Shown: piece by piece, positions 35,400 to 47,648 of the stretch | Position numbering within the stretch: position 1 is the first letter of the stretch | Layout of the letters: every line of letters begins with the position of its first letter | Source: Adiantum capillus-veneris | Lineage: Eukaryota > Streptophyta > Polypodiopsida > Polypodiales > Pteridaceae | Length of the DNA stretch: 52,500 nt | Direction of reading: 5' to 3' | Assembly: GCA_014529385.2 (NCBI GenBank) | Contig: CM043969.1 | Span: 70,782,676 to 70,835,175, forward strand | Translations under genes and position numbers: made by a program | The notes under the pieces: model-generated | The model's database searches: none | What the model saw: the letters and a program-made list of their open reading frames with translations, nothing else | What the model was told of the DNA's origin: nothing

Positions 35400-36560
35400 A
35401 TCTGCAAGGTTTTCCTATGTTGGCACATAAGCCAAGCTGATCTCTCCTGCTGAGGGCCTCTCCCTGACATGGTGGTAATGCACCTCAATGTGCTTTCTAT
35501 AAGCATGAAAAATTGGGTTCCTCGCAATTGCCAATGCACTCTGACTGTCATTGTAGATGGTGTTGGCAGTGTCCTGTCCAACACCCAAATCAGCCATAAG
35601 GCGTCTGAGCCATACACACTCAATTACAGCTGTGAAGATTGCACTTTACTCATCCTCGCAGCTGGAAGTGGCCACAATAGGTTGCTTCTTGATCACCCAT
35701 GAAATACATGAATTTCTAAGCATGAAACAAAAACCACTTGTGGACACTCGTATCCTCAAGTCAAAACTTACATAGCAATGTCTCTATCTAGCTCTTCTGA
35801 CACAAGGCGTTACCACCATCAGATTGCTTAAATTGTATGCCCAAGTAATGATGCAACAACCCCAAATCTTTCATCTTAAAAGAAGCATACAAATCAGCCT
35901 TAAATTCAGCAATATGTGCCTCATTGGGACTAGTGAGTCAGCAACTCATCCACATAAGGAAAAACAATGAAAATTACATTGCCCTCATGCTTGACATACA
36001 ATGTGCTTTCTGTTGGACTGTTACGAAAGCCTCATTTGACCAAATGAGTGTCAGCTTTCTCATACCAAGCACGAGGAGATTGCTTCAACCCATACAAAGC
36101 TTTCTTACATCTGCACATTTTGTCCTCTTGTCCTTTCTTGACAAAACTGCGAGGCTACGTTACATAGACTTCCTCAAAAATGTCAGCATTCAAGAAAGTA
36201 GTAACAATATCGGATTGATATACATCCCAACCAAAATGAGTTGTCAATGCACATAGAAAACAAATAGTAGTCATATGACAAGTGGGAGAAAAAGTTTCTT
36301 CATAATCTATGCCTTTCTGCTATGCATAGCCTTTTGCAACAAGTCGAGCCTTATGGCGATCAACCTCACCATCCAGCTTGTGTTTCAACTTGTAAACCCA
36401 CTTTGTACCAATGGCCTTTTTTCCAAGAGGCAAATCACATAAAGTCCATGTGTCATTTTTTGTAAGTGCATCATATTAGATTGCATGATAGCCATCCAAT
36501 TTTTTGAATTCTGTGCTTCATCAAAAGATAGAGCTCCTCTATATCACACAAGGTAGACAT
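35400..36560 (-). pseudogene. Copia B reverse transcriptase and RNase H
   Basis: RNase H part 35415-35623 (ANTIYNDSQSALAIARNPIFHAYRKHIEVHYHHVRE, shown here in two pieces of one frame). RT parts include ALYGLKQSPRAWYEKAD-like sequence around 36060-36100. The catalytic YxDD box reads YVDE (35942-35956), so the second Asp is lost. Multiple stops and frameshifts. Minus strand, downstream of the integrase. Confidence 0.82.
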
Positions 36561-36850
36561 AGCCAAAGCATAACAATCTGATGCATAAGAGGCATGGAAA
36601 GAATATGAACGAGTAAAACTAGACAAAGGTTCTTACAATTTACTGTCATGCAAAGTGTGCACTAGCCATTTTGGCACACCTCTAGCCTGCTCATTTTCAG
36701 CCCTTTCCTCATCAACTACATCATGTACATTTGCATTAGTAATAGGCTGATACATTTTCAAAAACCCCCCATAGGTTGCACATTTGCCTCATTTGGATTT
36801 ACATTGAAACTTCCACCACTGAAAAGAGGCAATAAACTGTCATAAATGTC

Positions 36851-37730
36851 CTATGAGCTTACATTACTATCTCTAGTACATGATAGCAAAGGCTGAACAG
36901 AATCTTCCACAAACACAACATCATGTGAGACCAAAATACACTCTGTTTGTGGATGGTACAATCTGTAACCTTTGCTTTCAGCACTATAACCAACAAAAAT
37001 AAATTTGACAGCCTTATCATCCAATTTTTTGTGTTGCTCTTGTGGCACTAAACCATAAACCAAACATCCAAAAACATGCATATGCTCAATAGATGGATTT
37101 TTATCATGCCATGCTTCATATGGAGTCATAGACTACAATGCTTTTGCAGGACACCTATTGAGTACATAAAAGCTTGACTCTTGACCATACATCGTGCCAT
37201 TTCCATAAGAGACCTGTTTTTCCTCTTATTAACACCATTTTACTGAGGTGCATACGGAAATTTGCATTGGTGTTTTATCTCACGACTAGCTAGAAATGCA
37301 GTAAATTCATGAGACATATACTCCCCCACTCGATCAAAATGGAGGGTGCCTATAGTACATTTTGAGACATTTTTAGCCATAGCAAGAAATTTCTTTAAGC
37401 ACATAAACACGTTGGACTTATCTTTCAACGGATATACCCATGCATGCCTAGAGTAGTCATCAATGAAAGTCACAAAGTATAAGTAATTTCTCAAGGACGG
37501 AGTTTGCATAGGCCCACAAACATCACTATGCACAAGTTGCAATATGCATGTAGCACAAACTGACCCATCCTTTGGAGATTTAGCACATTGCATTTCACCC
37601 AAAATATAGCCTTCACAAACATGTTTGACAGGTGCTTCAAAAGGCAAAAAAGAAGCAATTATATCAAATTTCTGCAAATGTAGCAAACTGGAAAAATTTA
37701 GATGCCCAAAACATGCATGTCACCGTTTTG
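36851..37730 (-). pseudogene. Copia B integrase
   Basis: 37686-37240 reads HVCEGYILGEMQCAK, VHSDVCGPMQTPSLRNYLYF and FIDDYSRHAWVYPLKDKSNV (first Asp); the region of the second Asp reads HFDRVGEY instead of xSDRGGEY. 37129-36851 reads MTPYEAWHDKNPSIEHMHVF and FVGYSAESKGYRLYHPQTE. Between them, the Glu of the NGVxERKN motif is replaced (NGVNKRKN). Confidence 0.87.
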
Positions 37731-37733
37731 CAT

Positions 37734-38389
37734 CTAAAATACCCTTAAATTTGCAACTACATTTACAAAATTTTGTCCACACTTGTCATACAAAGTGACC
37801 TTATACAACCCACAACACAAAAGGCCAGATGCAACAATTTCATCATCAAAACTGAGATCAAGAACTGTACAGTTGTCATCCAGAAATTTGACTACGAGAT
37901 CGAGTCTAGCAAGTGCACACACAGACGAAAGGTTCTTTTTTATCCCAGGTACATACGATGCATCACAAGTGTGAAAGAACCGCCATTTGCAGCAGTAAGC
38001 ACAATCTTTCCAACTCCTTGAACAGGATAAGAGGTATTGTTGGCACAAGTCACCGTATCCCCATGAGGGACAGACTCAATAGAGGTAAACAAATCACAAT
38101 GTGAGGTAATGTGCATTGTAGCACGAGTGTCAAAATACCACACATGTGAATCTACAGCAACTGACATACATGCATCATGGACAATAAGATCATAAGTGCA
38201 CTCTACACTAAATGCCCATTCCGCATCAACATCAGCATCACAATCTCCTTTAACAGAAGACTCTACAATCGGTGCACTTGTATTGGACCCTGTAGTGGAT
38301 CTAGCCTCTTTCTTCTTAGCCTCTTTTGCCTTTAATGTTTGACACAACTTGATCAAGTGATCATTAGCTTTACAATAATGGCAATGCAT
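37734..38389 (-). pseudogene. Copia B zinc knuckle and protease
   Basis: CHYCKANDHLIKLC (about 38345-38386) is a complete C-x2-C-x4-H-x4-C knuckle. The protease motif reads VWYFDTRATMHIT: the Gly of Asp-Ser/Thr-Gly is Arg, so the enzyme would be inactive. A frameshift near 37945 splits the rest (GIKKNLSSVCALARLDL). Confidence 0.87.
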
Positions 38390-38649
38390 CTTCTTTTTGC
38401 CCTTATCACCAGAATTGCCAGACGAAGTGCTTCCAACAGAAGCATTAGGAACAGAAGTTTTGCCACTCGTAGCAAAACCATAAGAAGTGGTTACATTGTT
38501 GTTCCCACCTTTTCTTTGAGCTGCAATAAAAGCCTATTCAACTGCACGCTGTTTAGTCTTGTTTTTTCTGGAAAGTGACTTTTAAAACAACAATGTGCAT
38601 AATGTATCAAACTTGACAACTTCAAGATTTCCTTGGGTCACAAGTCTCC

Positions 38650-39210
38650 AAGTACTAGCAAAAGTCTAGTAAGAATCTAGCAAATCATCAAGAATAGTCT
38701 GCACAAGTGAACTGTCAAAAATGACTTCTCCTGCAAAAATTAGTTGCTCATTAACATCCTTGAAACCAGAAAGGAAAGTTTTCATTTCATCTTCCTCATG
38801 CATAATCTTCGATTCCAGCTCTTTACGCAGCAAAGCAATTTTAGCCTCATTACAGCTTGCATAAAGACTTGCTAGAATATCCCAAGCCTGTTTTGTAGAT
38901 TTTGTTGAACGTATGTGAGGAGGGATAGTGCGCTTCATAGACAATGCAATCAATGCATGAGGCTATGCATCTCTTTCATCCCAACGAGCCTGCTCAGCCG
39001 TATGCAAAACAACTATGACAATAACAACCCTAGAAGCAAAACCTGGAGCATCCACAACATCGTTTGCATCCACAGTACCAGGACGTACATCAATGTCCTG
39101 CACAATGTTCCAAACTCCCTTTGATACAAGTACATGCTACATCATGTAAGCCCAAATAGGGTAATTATCCCCATACAATTTGTCCTCAACAAACAAATAT
39201 CTTGAACACA
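38650..39210 (-). pseudogene. Copia B gag
   Basis: 38953-38666 reads KQAWDILASLYASCNEAK and LLRKELESKIMHEEDEMKTF, the same Gag as element A. The N-terminal part (39120-38960; HVLVSKGVWNIVQ, EQARWDERDA) continues across stops. Confidence 0.85.
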
Positions 39211-39407
39211 TATATGTTGCAGACTTGACTGTAGTGGAAAGGAAGGTCAAAATGAACCCGAAATGAAATTCTGAGTAGACCAAGCTCTACGAGCTAGCTC
39301 AAATTATTTTTTGACCTACTGACGCTCGCCAAAGCTCGTTGAAATCTGAGAAAATGAGCAAGAGTATTCTAGTGATGCTAAAGACTAAGCCTGGGATGAG
39401 GTTACCT

Positions 39408-39419
39408 GCTCTATTACCA
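39408..39419 (-). other. Primer binding site of copia B
   Basis: Minus-strand TGGTAATAGAGC resembles TGGTATCAGAGC (tRNA-iMet type), two bases from the LTR end. Confidence 0.85.
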
Positions 39420-39421
39420 AT

Positions 39422-39649
39422 TGTTGGAATTAGGGTTGCAAGGAAACGTGCACAGCTTGGAGAAGACGAAGGAAGCTGAAGGCACACAACAGAGAATGTA
39501 ATACTTAGTGTGCAATAGAAATATGGATAGCCCTAGAGTGATGGGCATATATACAATGCACGTAGGAAAAAAACTCATAAAGGGGAAAAAAAATGCCTCG
39601 ACAATACTAGTGTGCTCACACACATCACTACCACATGTATATGGTAATA
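39422..39649 (-). mobile_element. 5' LTR of copia B
   Basis: Plus-strand TGTTGGAATTAGGGTTGCAA to TATATGGTAATA. The outer terminal TG (minus strand) has mutated to TA. Aligns with 35019-35244. Confidence 0.93.
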
Positions 39650-39654
39650 GTGTT

Positions 39655-42600
39655 CAATCTTTAAACTTTTTTAAATTTGCTGGAACTCTTCATCTGTGGG
39701 AAGCCCTTGCTCTCCAATAGCTTTGAACAACATTTAGTGCATGCTCTCCATCATGGGACTGATCAATAAACTTCTCAGATTTTGTATTAAGTAATGGTAA
39801 TGGGCATGGTGTATTGTAGTCCACAAATCCTTTATCATGCTCTGTCCACTCTGTGAAAATAGCAAGGAAGTAGTCCTCTCCTAGATCAAAGAGTTTTTGT
39901 ATATCTTGTAGCAGTAATTACTCCTTATTGTTTATCTTGTAGGTGGGCATGGTTGTTGTGCACAGTAAGGGATCAAGTTCTTCCTCTGGAATATGGATGC
40001 GCTCCTCCACCTTGGTGATGTTCCTTGCTTTAAGCTTTGAAACAACCAACCTCTTTGAATTCTTGAGGTGTTTCCTTCACATCTTTGACTTTCATAACTG
40101 TTGTATTTTGTAAAGATTTGGACTCTCCTTCCTTGATTGGAATGTGAGTCAAAAAGAGAAAACATACAATATGTTCAATCACAAGCTTACAACCATGCCT
40201 TCTATGTCACTCACAAGGGTTATAGACCTTCTTCCAATCATCTTGTAGTAATGACAACTTCTTGGAGCATGGGCTTGGTGTTAAATTGCCTGCTTTAAAA
40301 ATATCATTAAAATGTACAAAGTTGTCAAGATTGTGCTCCCTGGTAAGGTCATCAAAAACCTTCTGATAGTCAATAATTTCATTTCTAAATTTAGCCTTCC
40401 AAAAAACTCTCTAGATCAAGAGGAATATTAAACATTTTCGATAGAAAAACTTAGACAATTGCTTGGCTTGGTGTAGTAGGTCCATCAACCTGTCATCAGT
40501 TATCTCCTCAACCTCTTCAATATCAACACCCTCATAACTCTTCCTAGTAGCATTTTTTGCACATAGAACACAAAAAAAAAACTTTAAAATGTCATACACT
40601 TGGAAAAAAGATTACTCATAATGAATAACCATGGTCATATGTCATCTATGTGAAAATAGAGCACTTGACGGCTATCTTGGTGTTTTATTTTTGCATACAG
40701 GCGACACATGATATTTAAAAAAATATCTTTGCTATGCAAAAATAGAGCACTCGAATGGATATCCGCGTGTTCTATTTTGGCATACATGCGACACAAGATA
40801 TTTTAAAATAATACAGTTTTTATTCACCAAGTTGTGTCTTTGCTATGAAAAATAGACCACTCGAACAATTGTCCCAGGTTTTCTATTTTTTCATACGAGC
40901 GACACAAGATATTAAAAAAAAAAACTATCTATTCACCAAGTTGTGTTTTTGCTATGCAGATAAAGAGCACTAAAAAAGAAATATAAAAAAATATACTTTC
41001 TATTCACTAAGTTGTGTCTTTGCTATGTGAGAATAGAGCATCCAGACGTATATCTAGGTGTTCTATTTTTGCATACAGGCAACACAATCCAATACTTTAG
41101 CCAATGCTCCCACTTCTAGCTATTTTGTAACAATGCTTTGGGTCTTTCTAAGTAGGGCTGCCTCAAGGCTCATAGAGGCAATTGAGCAATGTTCTCCTAT
41201 CACAAAGCTCATGGATGACATGCAAATTTTAAATGTGAAGGTATGGTGCTTGTAGGTTGTAAGTAAATTGAGCTTAAACCTGTGTACTTATTTTGGCCCC
41301 TTCTGTTTGTTTAACCACCTTTGCAGGAGGAGGCTTTCTCATGTGGATGGAGAGTGATTACAAATGCCAAGGTAGTGGTTGACTAAACCTACAAAAAATA
41401 CAATGATGAAATCTTGATGGTTAATAAAAATTTTGTTTATCATATGATGAAGGTGACTAGAGTATTTGTCAAACTAAATGGCATGTAAGAATTCATAGTA
41501 CACTATTTGTGTTCTGAATACAGTTTTATAAATTTCTTCCTCAAATATTTGACTTGGTGGTACCTCGATTTAAGATCAATCTTGCTAAAAAAATTTACCT
41601 CTTTCAATTTTTCTAGCAGATCATCAAATTTAGGAATAGAAAACTTGTCTCTTAATTGTGATATTGTTTAGAGTCATGTAGTCAATACACATATGAAAGG
41701 TTCCATTTTTCTTCTTAACAAGAAGTATTGGAGCTTTGTATGTTGAACTCCTAAGTCTAATAAGTCCTCAGTCAAGTAAATCTGTGATTTGGTTTTGTAT
41801 CTCCATGTGTGCGGTTGGTTTTACACAATAGGGTGCTTGCATGAAGGTTCACTACTTGGAGTAATATCAATTTTATGGCATTCAGGGCATGAAGGTGGTA
41901 TGTCAAGAGGCAAACTATGCATTAAACAATCTTTAAACTATGAGAGAAAGTCATTGTGTATAGAGTTTTAATGAGTTTCAGTTTTAGCAACCACAAGGGT
42001 TTACAAACACTAGGTATGTTTTCCCTTGCTTTCAAATTGCTTGTTTGGCTTGAGTGTGAGAAAGTAGCGGAAATTTTTTATGTTCCAGGATTGCTTAGAT
42101 GTAAAAGGTTTGTTTTTCATGGGTGAGAGTCAAATTTTGTGTGTTGTATTTGATTGGTAGGTTAAATTTATGTCAAAAAAGAATCCCCAAAATCGAATCA
42201 ATACCATGCAGTGGTGCAATTAGAATTGTACATGTATGGAAAAGTTTACCAATGCAAACTTCAACAGTGACTTGAGTTTTATAGTTGAAACATTGATTAT
42301 TAAAGACAATCTTTACTCTGTGAGGTGAAGAGAAATGGGAGAGAGAAAGTTTATGTGCCACTCGTGTAGAGACAAAATCATGGCTAATATCATCATCTAT
42401 GATAATTGGGATTTCTTCACCCTTAATTGTGCCTTTTACTTTGCATAGAGTGTGTGGAGATATAAGAATACCTAGAGAAGGGTTCTCATTGGTATCATAC
42501 TTGGGATTATGGCCTCACTGTAATTGACGTCAATTTCATTGTCATTGGGAAAAGCATCTTCGATGATGTTAATGGTAGCACCATTTGGATGGATGTTGTT

Positions 42601-43000
42601 GAACAATCTTTGGTTGGGATTATGTGTGACTAAATTGAGTTGTGGCCATTTGAATGAGCATTGCTCAAGTTAGTAGCATTGTTAGGACACTTATTTGTAT
42701 AATGACCAAACAAAAACATTTAAAACATTTCACCTTTTAATTACCATTGGAAGCTCAAGTAGGGCATTGATAGTTGGAGGGATTTTGGTCACTCCTCTCC
42801 TACATGTGGTTGGTGTTGTTTCCATGGGGTTGAGAAGGTGTAGCAGAATTGTTAAGTCTGCATCTCTTGAAAAAGTACAAGATTCATGTTCCTGTCAAAG
42901 CTAGGAGAGATAGGAACTGCCTTGTTTTACAATTATTGCTAGTTGGTTGATCAATGTGGAGCCTTTGTTTTAATAGCAAAAGAAAAAATGTTCCAACGTC
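39655..43000 (-). mobile_element. Decayed Ty3/gypsy element, minus strand
   Basis: Minus-strand remnants in the right order: zinc knuckle (about 42685-42735; CFKCF then, after a frameshift, GHYTNKCP), protease tail (42361-42173; VTVEVCIGKLFHTC, IAPLHGIDSILGI), RT fingers and palm start (about 41810-41540; APILLVKKKNGTFHMCIDYMTLNNITIK, FSKIDLKSRYHQ, given as separate pieces) and RT palm (about 41520-41390; MPFSLTNT, FIIVFFVG where FLDDI is expected). The catalytic Asp pair is gone. No LTR or integrase recognised. Copia B is inserted at its lower-coordinate side. Confidence 0.75.
40647..41093. repeat. Tandem array of palindromic ~110-bp units
   Basis: Five units start at the TATG positions 40647, 40733, 40844, 40953 and 41024. 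Each starts with a TATGxxAAAATAGAGCAC arm; four of the five later carry its imperfect reverse complement, GTGTTCTATTTTTGCATA, followed by GCGACACAAGATATT. Full units also carry TTCACCAAGTTGTGTCTTTGC. The fourth unit lacks the second arm. Confidence 0.85.
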
Positions 43001-43440
43001 ACTTAAGCAACACTTAATATATAGCTATTGCTTATGCGACACTGGTATAAAGTAAAAGTGTGTGACACTTACGCGATAATGAGTGTCATTTAGCCATTTT
43101 CCTATAGAGATACCATTACAATCCCAATTCTATGGCTCACACAATGGTTTAAGATGTCCCTAACTACAAAGACACCTAGTAGTAAATGAAACTTGATGTA
43201 GCGAAGACCTTGTCTTCAGGTCTCAACTTCGCTGATTTGTATTGGGTTGGAAAATTGAAATGTCCTATCCTTGTCCTTCAAATCATGCTGCATATATATT
43301 CACTACTCTTCATTGAAAGGGTGGGAGTTGCATACAACCCATTTGCTAAAGCGGAGCTGAAATCAGGTGGTGCAAAATTGCTCAAACCATATTGGCATAG
43401 TTAAGGTTTGGAAGCCTGAATAATGAATCTAGAGGCGTGT
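43001..43440. other. Gene-free interval
   Basis: Contains several GTGTCGC / GCGACAC-like words (43030-43090) in both orientations, perhaps the end of a small DNA transposon. The 72-codon frame at 43186-43404 has no recognisable domain. Confidence 0.4.
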
Positions 43441-43467
43441 AAGTTTGAATGGATACCGCACCTCTAT

Positions 43468-43472
<5 letters not shown>

Positions 43473-43539
<67 letters not shown>
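43473..43539. repeat. (TC)n microsatellite
   Basis: Pure TC tract of over 60 bp, without an AC partner. Confidence 0.95.
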
Positions 43540-43541
<2 letters not shown>

Positions 43542-43740
43542 AAAAACAAGCCGATTTTTTCTTAAACAAGCGGTCGACACTTTGAGCCTTGTGAGTGGAC
43601 AAGATAGACAAGGATGCTTTTGCACATAAAACATGAAGAAAAAAAATCATGCCAAGGATGTCAGCATGTCTAGATCCGAAATCAATTTAGGCATGCATTT
43701 TCCTACTGATGAGCTCAATTGTCTCAACCCTATGTATGGC

Positions 43741-43743
<3 letters not shown>

Positions 43744-43808
<65 letters not shown>
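43744..43808. repeat. (TC)n microsatellite
   Basis: Second pure TC tract ~200 bp after the first, ending TCGCG. Confidence 0.95.
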
Positions 43809-43810
<2 letters not shown>

Positions 43811-43981
43811 GTTCTACTTGCTCTCTCCCATTGTTCTCTTGCATATGATGGAAATCCAATCCAAAACACTGGTGCTGGTAATCAACTTGTGCCATGGGAT
43901 AGTAGGAGGGAAGTGGGTGCATAGATACATGATTCACAGCAGCATGCCACCTTCTCATTTCATAAAAGACAATATCTTTGC

Positions 43982-44800
43982 TCACCCTCTCTTTATTGAT
44001 TTATAAATATACCCTTTTGTCTCAAGGGAGTAACCAATGAACACACATTTTTCTGCCTTTGGGTAAAGCCTCCTTCTCAAGTTATGTGGGACATGCACAT
44101 AAGCAATACAATTAAAACACTTTGAAACTTGACACATCAAGTTTCTCGCCTTTGAAACTCTCTTAAATGTCATATCATGCACTACAACAATAGGGATCAT
44201 ATTCATAATGTAAACATATGTAGCAACAACCTCTATAATAACAATCACATTCATCATTGCTCTAGCAACTTTTTCTATGTGCCTATTCTTCCACTTAGCA
44301 ACACCATTTTGCGAAGCTGTATATTTATGTAAAAATCGCCTCTAGATTCGATGCTTTTTAGAAAACTATTAAACTCATTTGAGTATTCTCCCCCTCCATA
44401 TGACCTCATACACTTTACATTTTTCCGGACTATTTTTCAACCATAGCCTTGAAATTTTAGAAGTGCATAAATGTATCACTTTTTTGCTTCATAAACTATA
44501 TCCATACCTTCCTTGTGTGGTCATTAATGAAGCTTAGATAGTACCTACATTCACCCATAGATGCAAATTTTTCCCCATACATTTGTATGTACTAATTCCA
44601 ATGCATGCTCGCTTACATGCTTATCATGAGGAAAGGATGCTCTTGTCTGCTTTCTAAACTGACAAGTTTCATAAATTCTTTACATTTCAATATCGTCAAA
44701 CCTGTAACCATCTCCTTAGTTTTCATTGTCTACAACCATTGTAAATTCACATGACAAATTCACTTGTGCCAAATTTCTACATCAACAACAACTCTTGTAC
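43982..44800 (-). pseudogene. Copia integrase fragment, a different family
   Basis: Minus-strand order: VEIWHK...CHVNLQWL...MKTKEMVTG (44790-44700; GAG-pre-integrase His/Cys region), YYLSFINDHTRKVWI (about 44555-44500; first integrase Asp), NGVAKWKNRHIEKVARAMM (about 44325-44255; Glu of ERKN replaced), and CIAYVHVPHNLRRRLYPKAE with CVFIGYSLETKGY (to 43990). Sequence differs clearly from elements A and B. No LTR found; both ends are ragged. Confidence 0.85.
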
Positions 44801-45602
44801 CTTGTGCAAACATGAAAGAAATCTCCTTAGACACATTTTCATCTAAAGTAACATTTTGCCCATGTTCTTTCCCTACAGAACCAACTTTCTATTCTTGTAC
44901 TCTTCAACATAGAGATGCAAACCTTGTAAGATATGTTCTTACACCAAAAAACTCCACATATATTTATTTCTCCATACTAAACACTAACTTTGAAATAGGA
45001 TTACATTCATAGACATATATCAACAATATCTATAAACTACAACAAGTACACAAGGAAGTGTGACTTGATTCATAATTTTATGTAAAGTATGTATTTTCTT
45101 GGCTTTAACCTATAAAATCACTTTGGATCATAGCTTTGCACTAAAAACAAATTTAAGTCTTGGAACAAGTCTTTAAAAGACCAAATATACCTCTTAATCA
45201 CCATTTTCATAGAAACAAAGTTTTGCTTATACTATATAGTAGGCATGGATACAAAGTGGTGGAACATAAATATTCCTTTCTACATGTCTTTATCTATGAA
45301 AAAAGATAATCAAACATGAGAATAGTTGGTATCTTATGAAGGCTTTGAATAAAAGCTTTAAATCTTCAACATAAAACTCATCATCCACAATTTGCTTCGT
45401 GTCATAGCCTTAACAAATGATAAACAAACCAATTTTTTTCATGTGCCATGATAAAATCAATTGACAATTTTGGTAAAAAAGAGCCCGACTTATTTAGAAG
45501 ATTATTTTTTCTTTGTAGAAAGGCTACTCTCCCTCCTATGAGCTACCATAGCCCCATTCATTACCATTGTCTTTGTCTCCAATTCTCTGTCTTCTCATTG
45601 TC
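44801..45602. other. Gene-free interval downstream of the UGT gene
   Basis: A/T-rich, stops in all frames. The part next to 44800 may be further copia protease sequence (minus-strand VGSVGKEHGQNVTLDEN) but is too degenerate to assign. Confidence 0.45.
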
Positions 45603-45703
45603 TAGAACCAAGATTTGGATTTTACAATCATCGTCAATAACATAGTGCATTAAATTTACAATCATTGTGTAGAACCAAGATTTGGATTTTACAATCATCG
45701 ACA
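45603..45703. repeat. Short tandem duplication in the UGT 3' flank
   Basis: 'tagaaccaagatttggattt' at 45603 recurs at 45670, period 67 bp, with the following 'tacaatcatcg' also shared. It lies within 160 bp of the UGT stop codon, so probably in the 3' UTR or just beyond. Confidence 0.85.
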
Positions 45704-45760
45704 ATAACTACATTTACAAATACATGAGAATTAAATTCAACAAAATTGAATTGCAAACTT

Positions 45761-46674
45761 CTACTTCAAAGATTGAACAATGGATTGAATATTCTTGAAT
45801 GCATGGCCTTCAGGTGAGTAGTTTAGAGCACATGCATTTCTAAAGAACTTTATATTTTGTTGTAGAGATTCTCCTTCTTTTGTCACAAGTAGTATTTGAA
45901 TAACCCTCTCTATCTCCTCTCTTTTGATCAATCCACTCTCTTTGTTCTCTTCCAAACTTAGACCAACTTTCCACTCCTCAACAATGAGCGTGGCATTAAA
46001 GAATTGGTCTCCAAAAATAGGAAAGCAAAGCATAGGTACACCATGGCTTATGGATTCTATAGTAGCATTCCATCCGCAATGAGTGAGGAAGCCACCGATG
46101 GATGGGTGGGAAAGAACTTTTACTTGAGGTGCCCAATGTGTCACATAGCCTTTGTCATGACTTTTAGATGACAATTCCTCAAGGGACATTGAAAATGGAG
46201 CATCCTTCACAAGATTGGGACGTAAAACCCAAAGGAAGCGTTGCTTGCTAGAAAGAATACCTGCAACAAGTTCTTCATATTGAGGTAGACTTAGGGAGGC
46301 AACACTTCCAAACGAAATATAAAGCACTGATGAACAAGGTTGTGAGTCTAGCCACAACATGCATGCTTCATCCTCCTTCCAAAAGCCTGTCATGAGCTCA
46401 TTTTCAAGTGGCTCTACCAATGGACCCACGGAATGGATTGGTATGCCTATGTTCACCTTAAGGGCAGCTTCTTCTATTTCTTTGAAGGTGTTGATTGCAA
46501 TGGCATGAGCTTTGCCTTTGGTCTCTTGCAATGCTTGCAATGCCCATGCATATACAAATCGATGTTCTCCATTGTATGCTGTAAGATCGCGAAGTTTAAC
46601 TGCAGGTAGGCCAGGGAGCCCTCTCTTGAGGATATCAACCTTTAATCTTTCTGATGCTTCTAGTGCCTTAAAAA
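45761..46674 (-). CDS. UDP-glycosyltransferase (family 1 UGT), exon 2
   Basis: C-terminal exon of the only intact gene in the window; with exon 1 (48238-48826) it gives 500 residues, normal for plant UGTs. It continues exon 1 in phase (exon 1 gives the first base of a codon, exon 2 the last two) and starts after the acceptor TGTGCAG. The domain binds the UDP-sugar. The 44-residue PSPG box is complete at about residues 377-420: WAPQ start, HxxxGGFxTHCGWN in the middle, ES, GVPM, and the closing Asp-Gln. The final Gln usually goes with UDP-glucose as donor. VLYISFGS and FLWVLRPN are the other expected motifs. No stop or frameshift. The acceptor substrate cannot be told from sequence. The stop is TAG at 45761-45763. 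Confidence 0.95.
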
Positions 46675-47605
46675 CTGCACATAAGGATAAAGGCTTTTAA
46701 GAAAGACAAGAAAAATGAAACAACTAACTTATTCAAGTGTGTATAAATGAGAGATTATGCTTTCTAACCCATACATATAATAGTCTTTCCTTTAAAAAAT
46801 ACATCATTACTTAAGCCCCATTTAGTTGAAAATCGTATATTCAAGAAGAGATTTATACTAGACAATACAATTTTTTTGGTGCAAAAGAGATTGAAGTCAA
46901 ATGAAATGAAAAGAATTGACAAGAAACTAAAGGAAAAAAGAAACTGAAATCATTGACAAAATCATGTACTCGACATAAAATAAATGGCCAATTACCTTTA
47001 TTCATTCAATCCACAATACCCTTTAATTTTTTATTTTTCAAAATTTAGGAAGAGATTCAATTTCTTCAACATTGACCTCACATCAAGGAGGTTCCATTGT
47101 GAAACAATCCCTATTAGTGTTTTGATTTGGAATAGTCTAGCTCATGCATTTAAACAAGCGAGAATAGGTCTTATTTCAAGACAAGTCATTATTTGACAGA
47201 GCTCTCTCCTTGGTGACAACCCCAAACCAACCTATATCTCTTTGGTGTCTTTCGGTTCCAAGGTGGCACCTTTCATCAACCGATGTAACAGTTTCTTTGT
47301 GTGTAAGTGCCGGTTGATGCCATGGCTCCGTAGGAGCATGGTTTGACAATGTAACTTTTTGGTTTCATAATATATACATACAGTTACTATTGTGAGTTTG
47401 GAACAAAAGACAAGTCATTATCCAGTTTTCAAGCAATCCTTCACTTTTTCATGATCCTCTATGTTTTCAAAATTGAATTGACCCACCTTCCTCATCATGG
47501 TCATACATGCATCAATTACTAAAAATGTAAGTATCAATGATAAGGAATGTGAGTATGTAAGAAAAACACTTACAGTCGTGAGGAGCAAGACTCCAAGCAC
47601 ATGCG

Positions 47606-47648
47606 CCCCCCCCCCCCCCCCCCCCCCCCCCAACAAAAAAAAAAAAAA
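47606..47648. repeat. Poly(C) then poly(A) tract
   Basis: 26 C (47606-47631), then AAC and 14 A (47635-47648), in the UGT intron. Confidence 0.95.

Larger units (their letters stand above)
35019..39649 (-). mobile_element. Ty1/copia element B with perfect target duplication
   Basis: Minus-strand element of 4631 bp. LTRs are at 39422-39649 (5') and 35019-35244 (3'). Flanking 5-mers GTGTT (35014-35018) and GTGTT (39650-39654) are identical, so both ends are exact. The internal order is PBS, gag, zinc knuckle, protease, integrase, RT, RNase H, polypurine tract. All coding parts are broken and two catalytic motifs are lost. Confidence 0.95.

Noticed and set aside
40647-41093. CRISPR-like array
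   Set aside because: Units are diverged, unequal and in a plant retroelement; there are no spacers of constant length and no cas genes.
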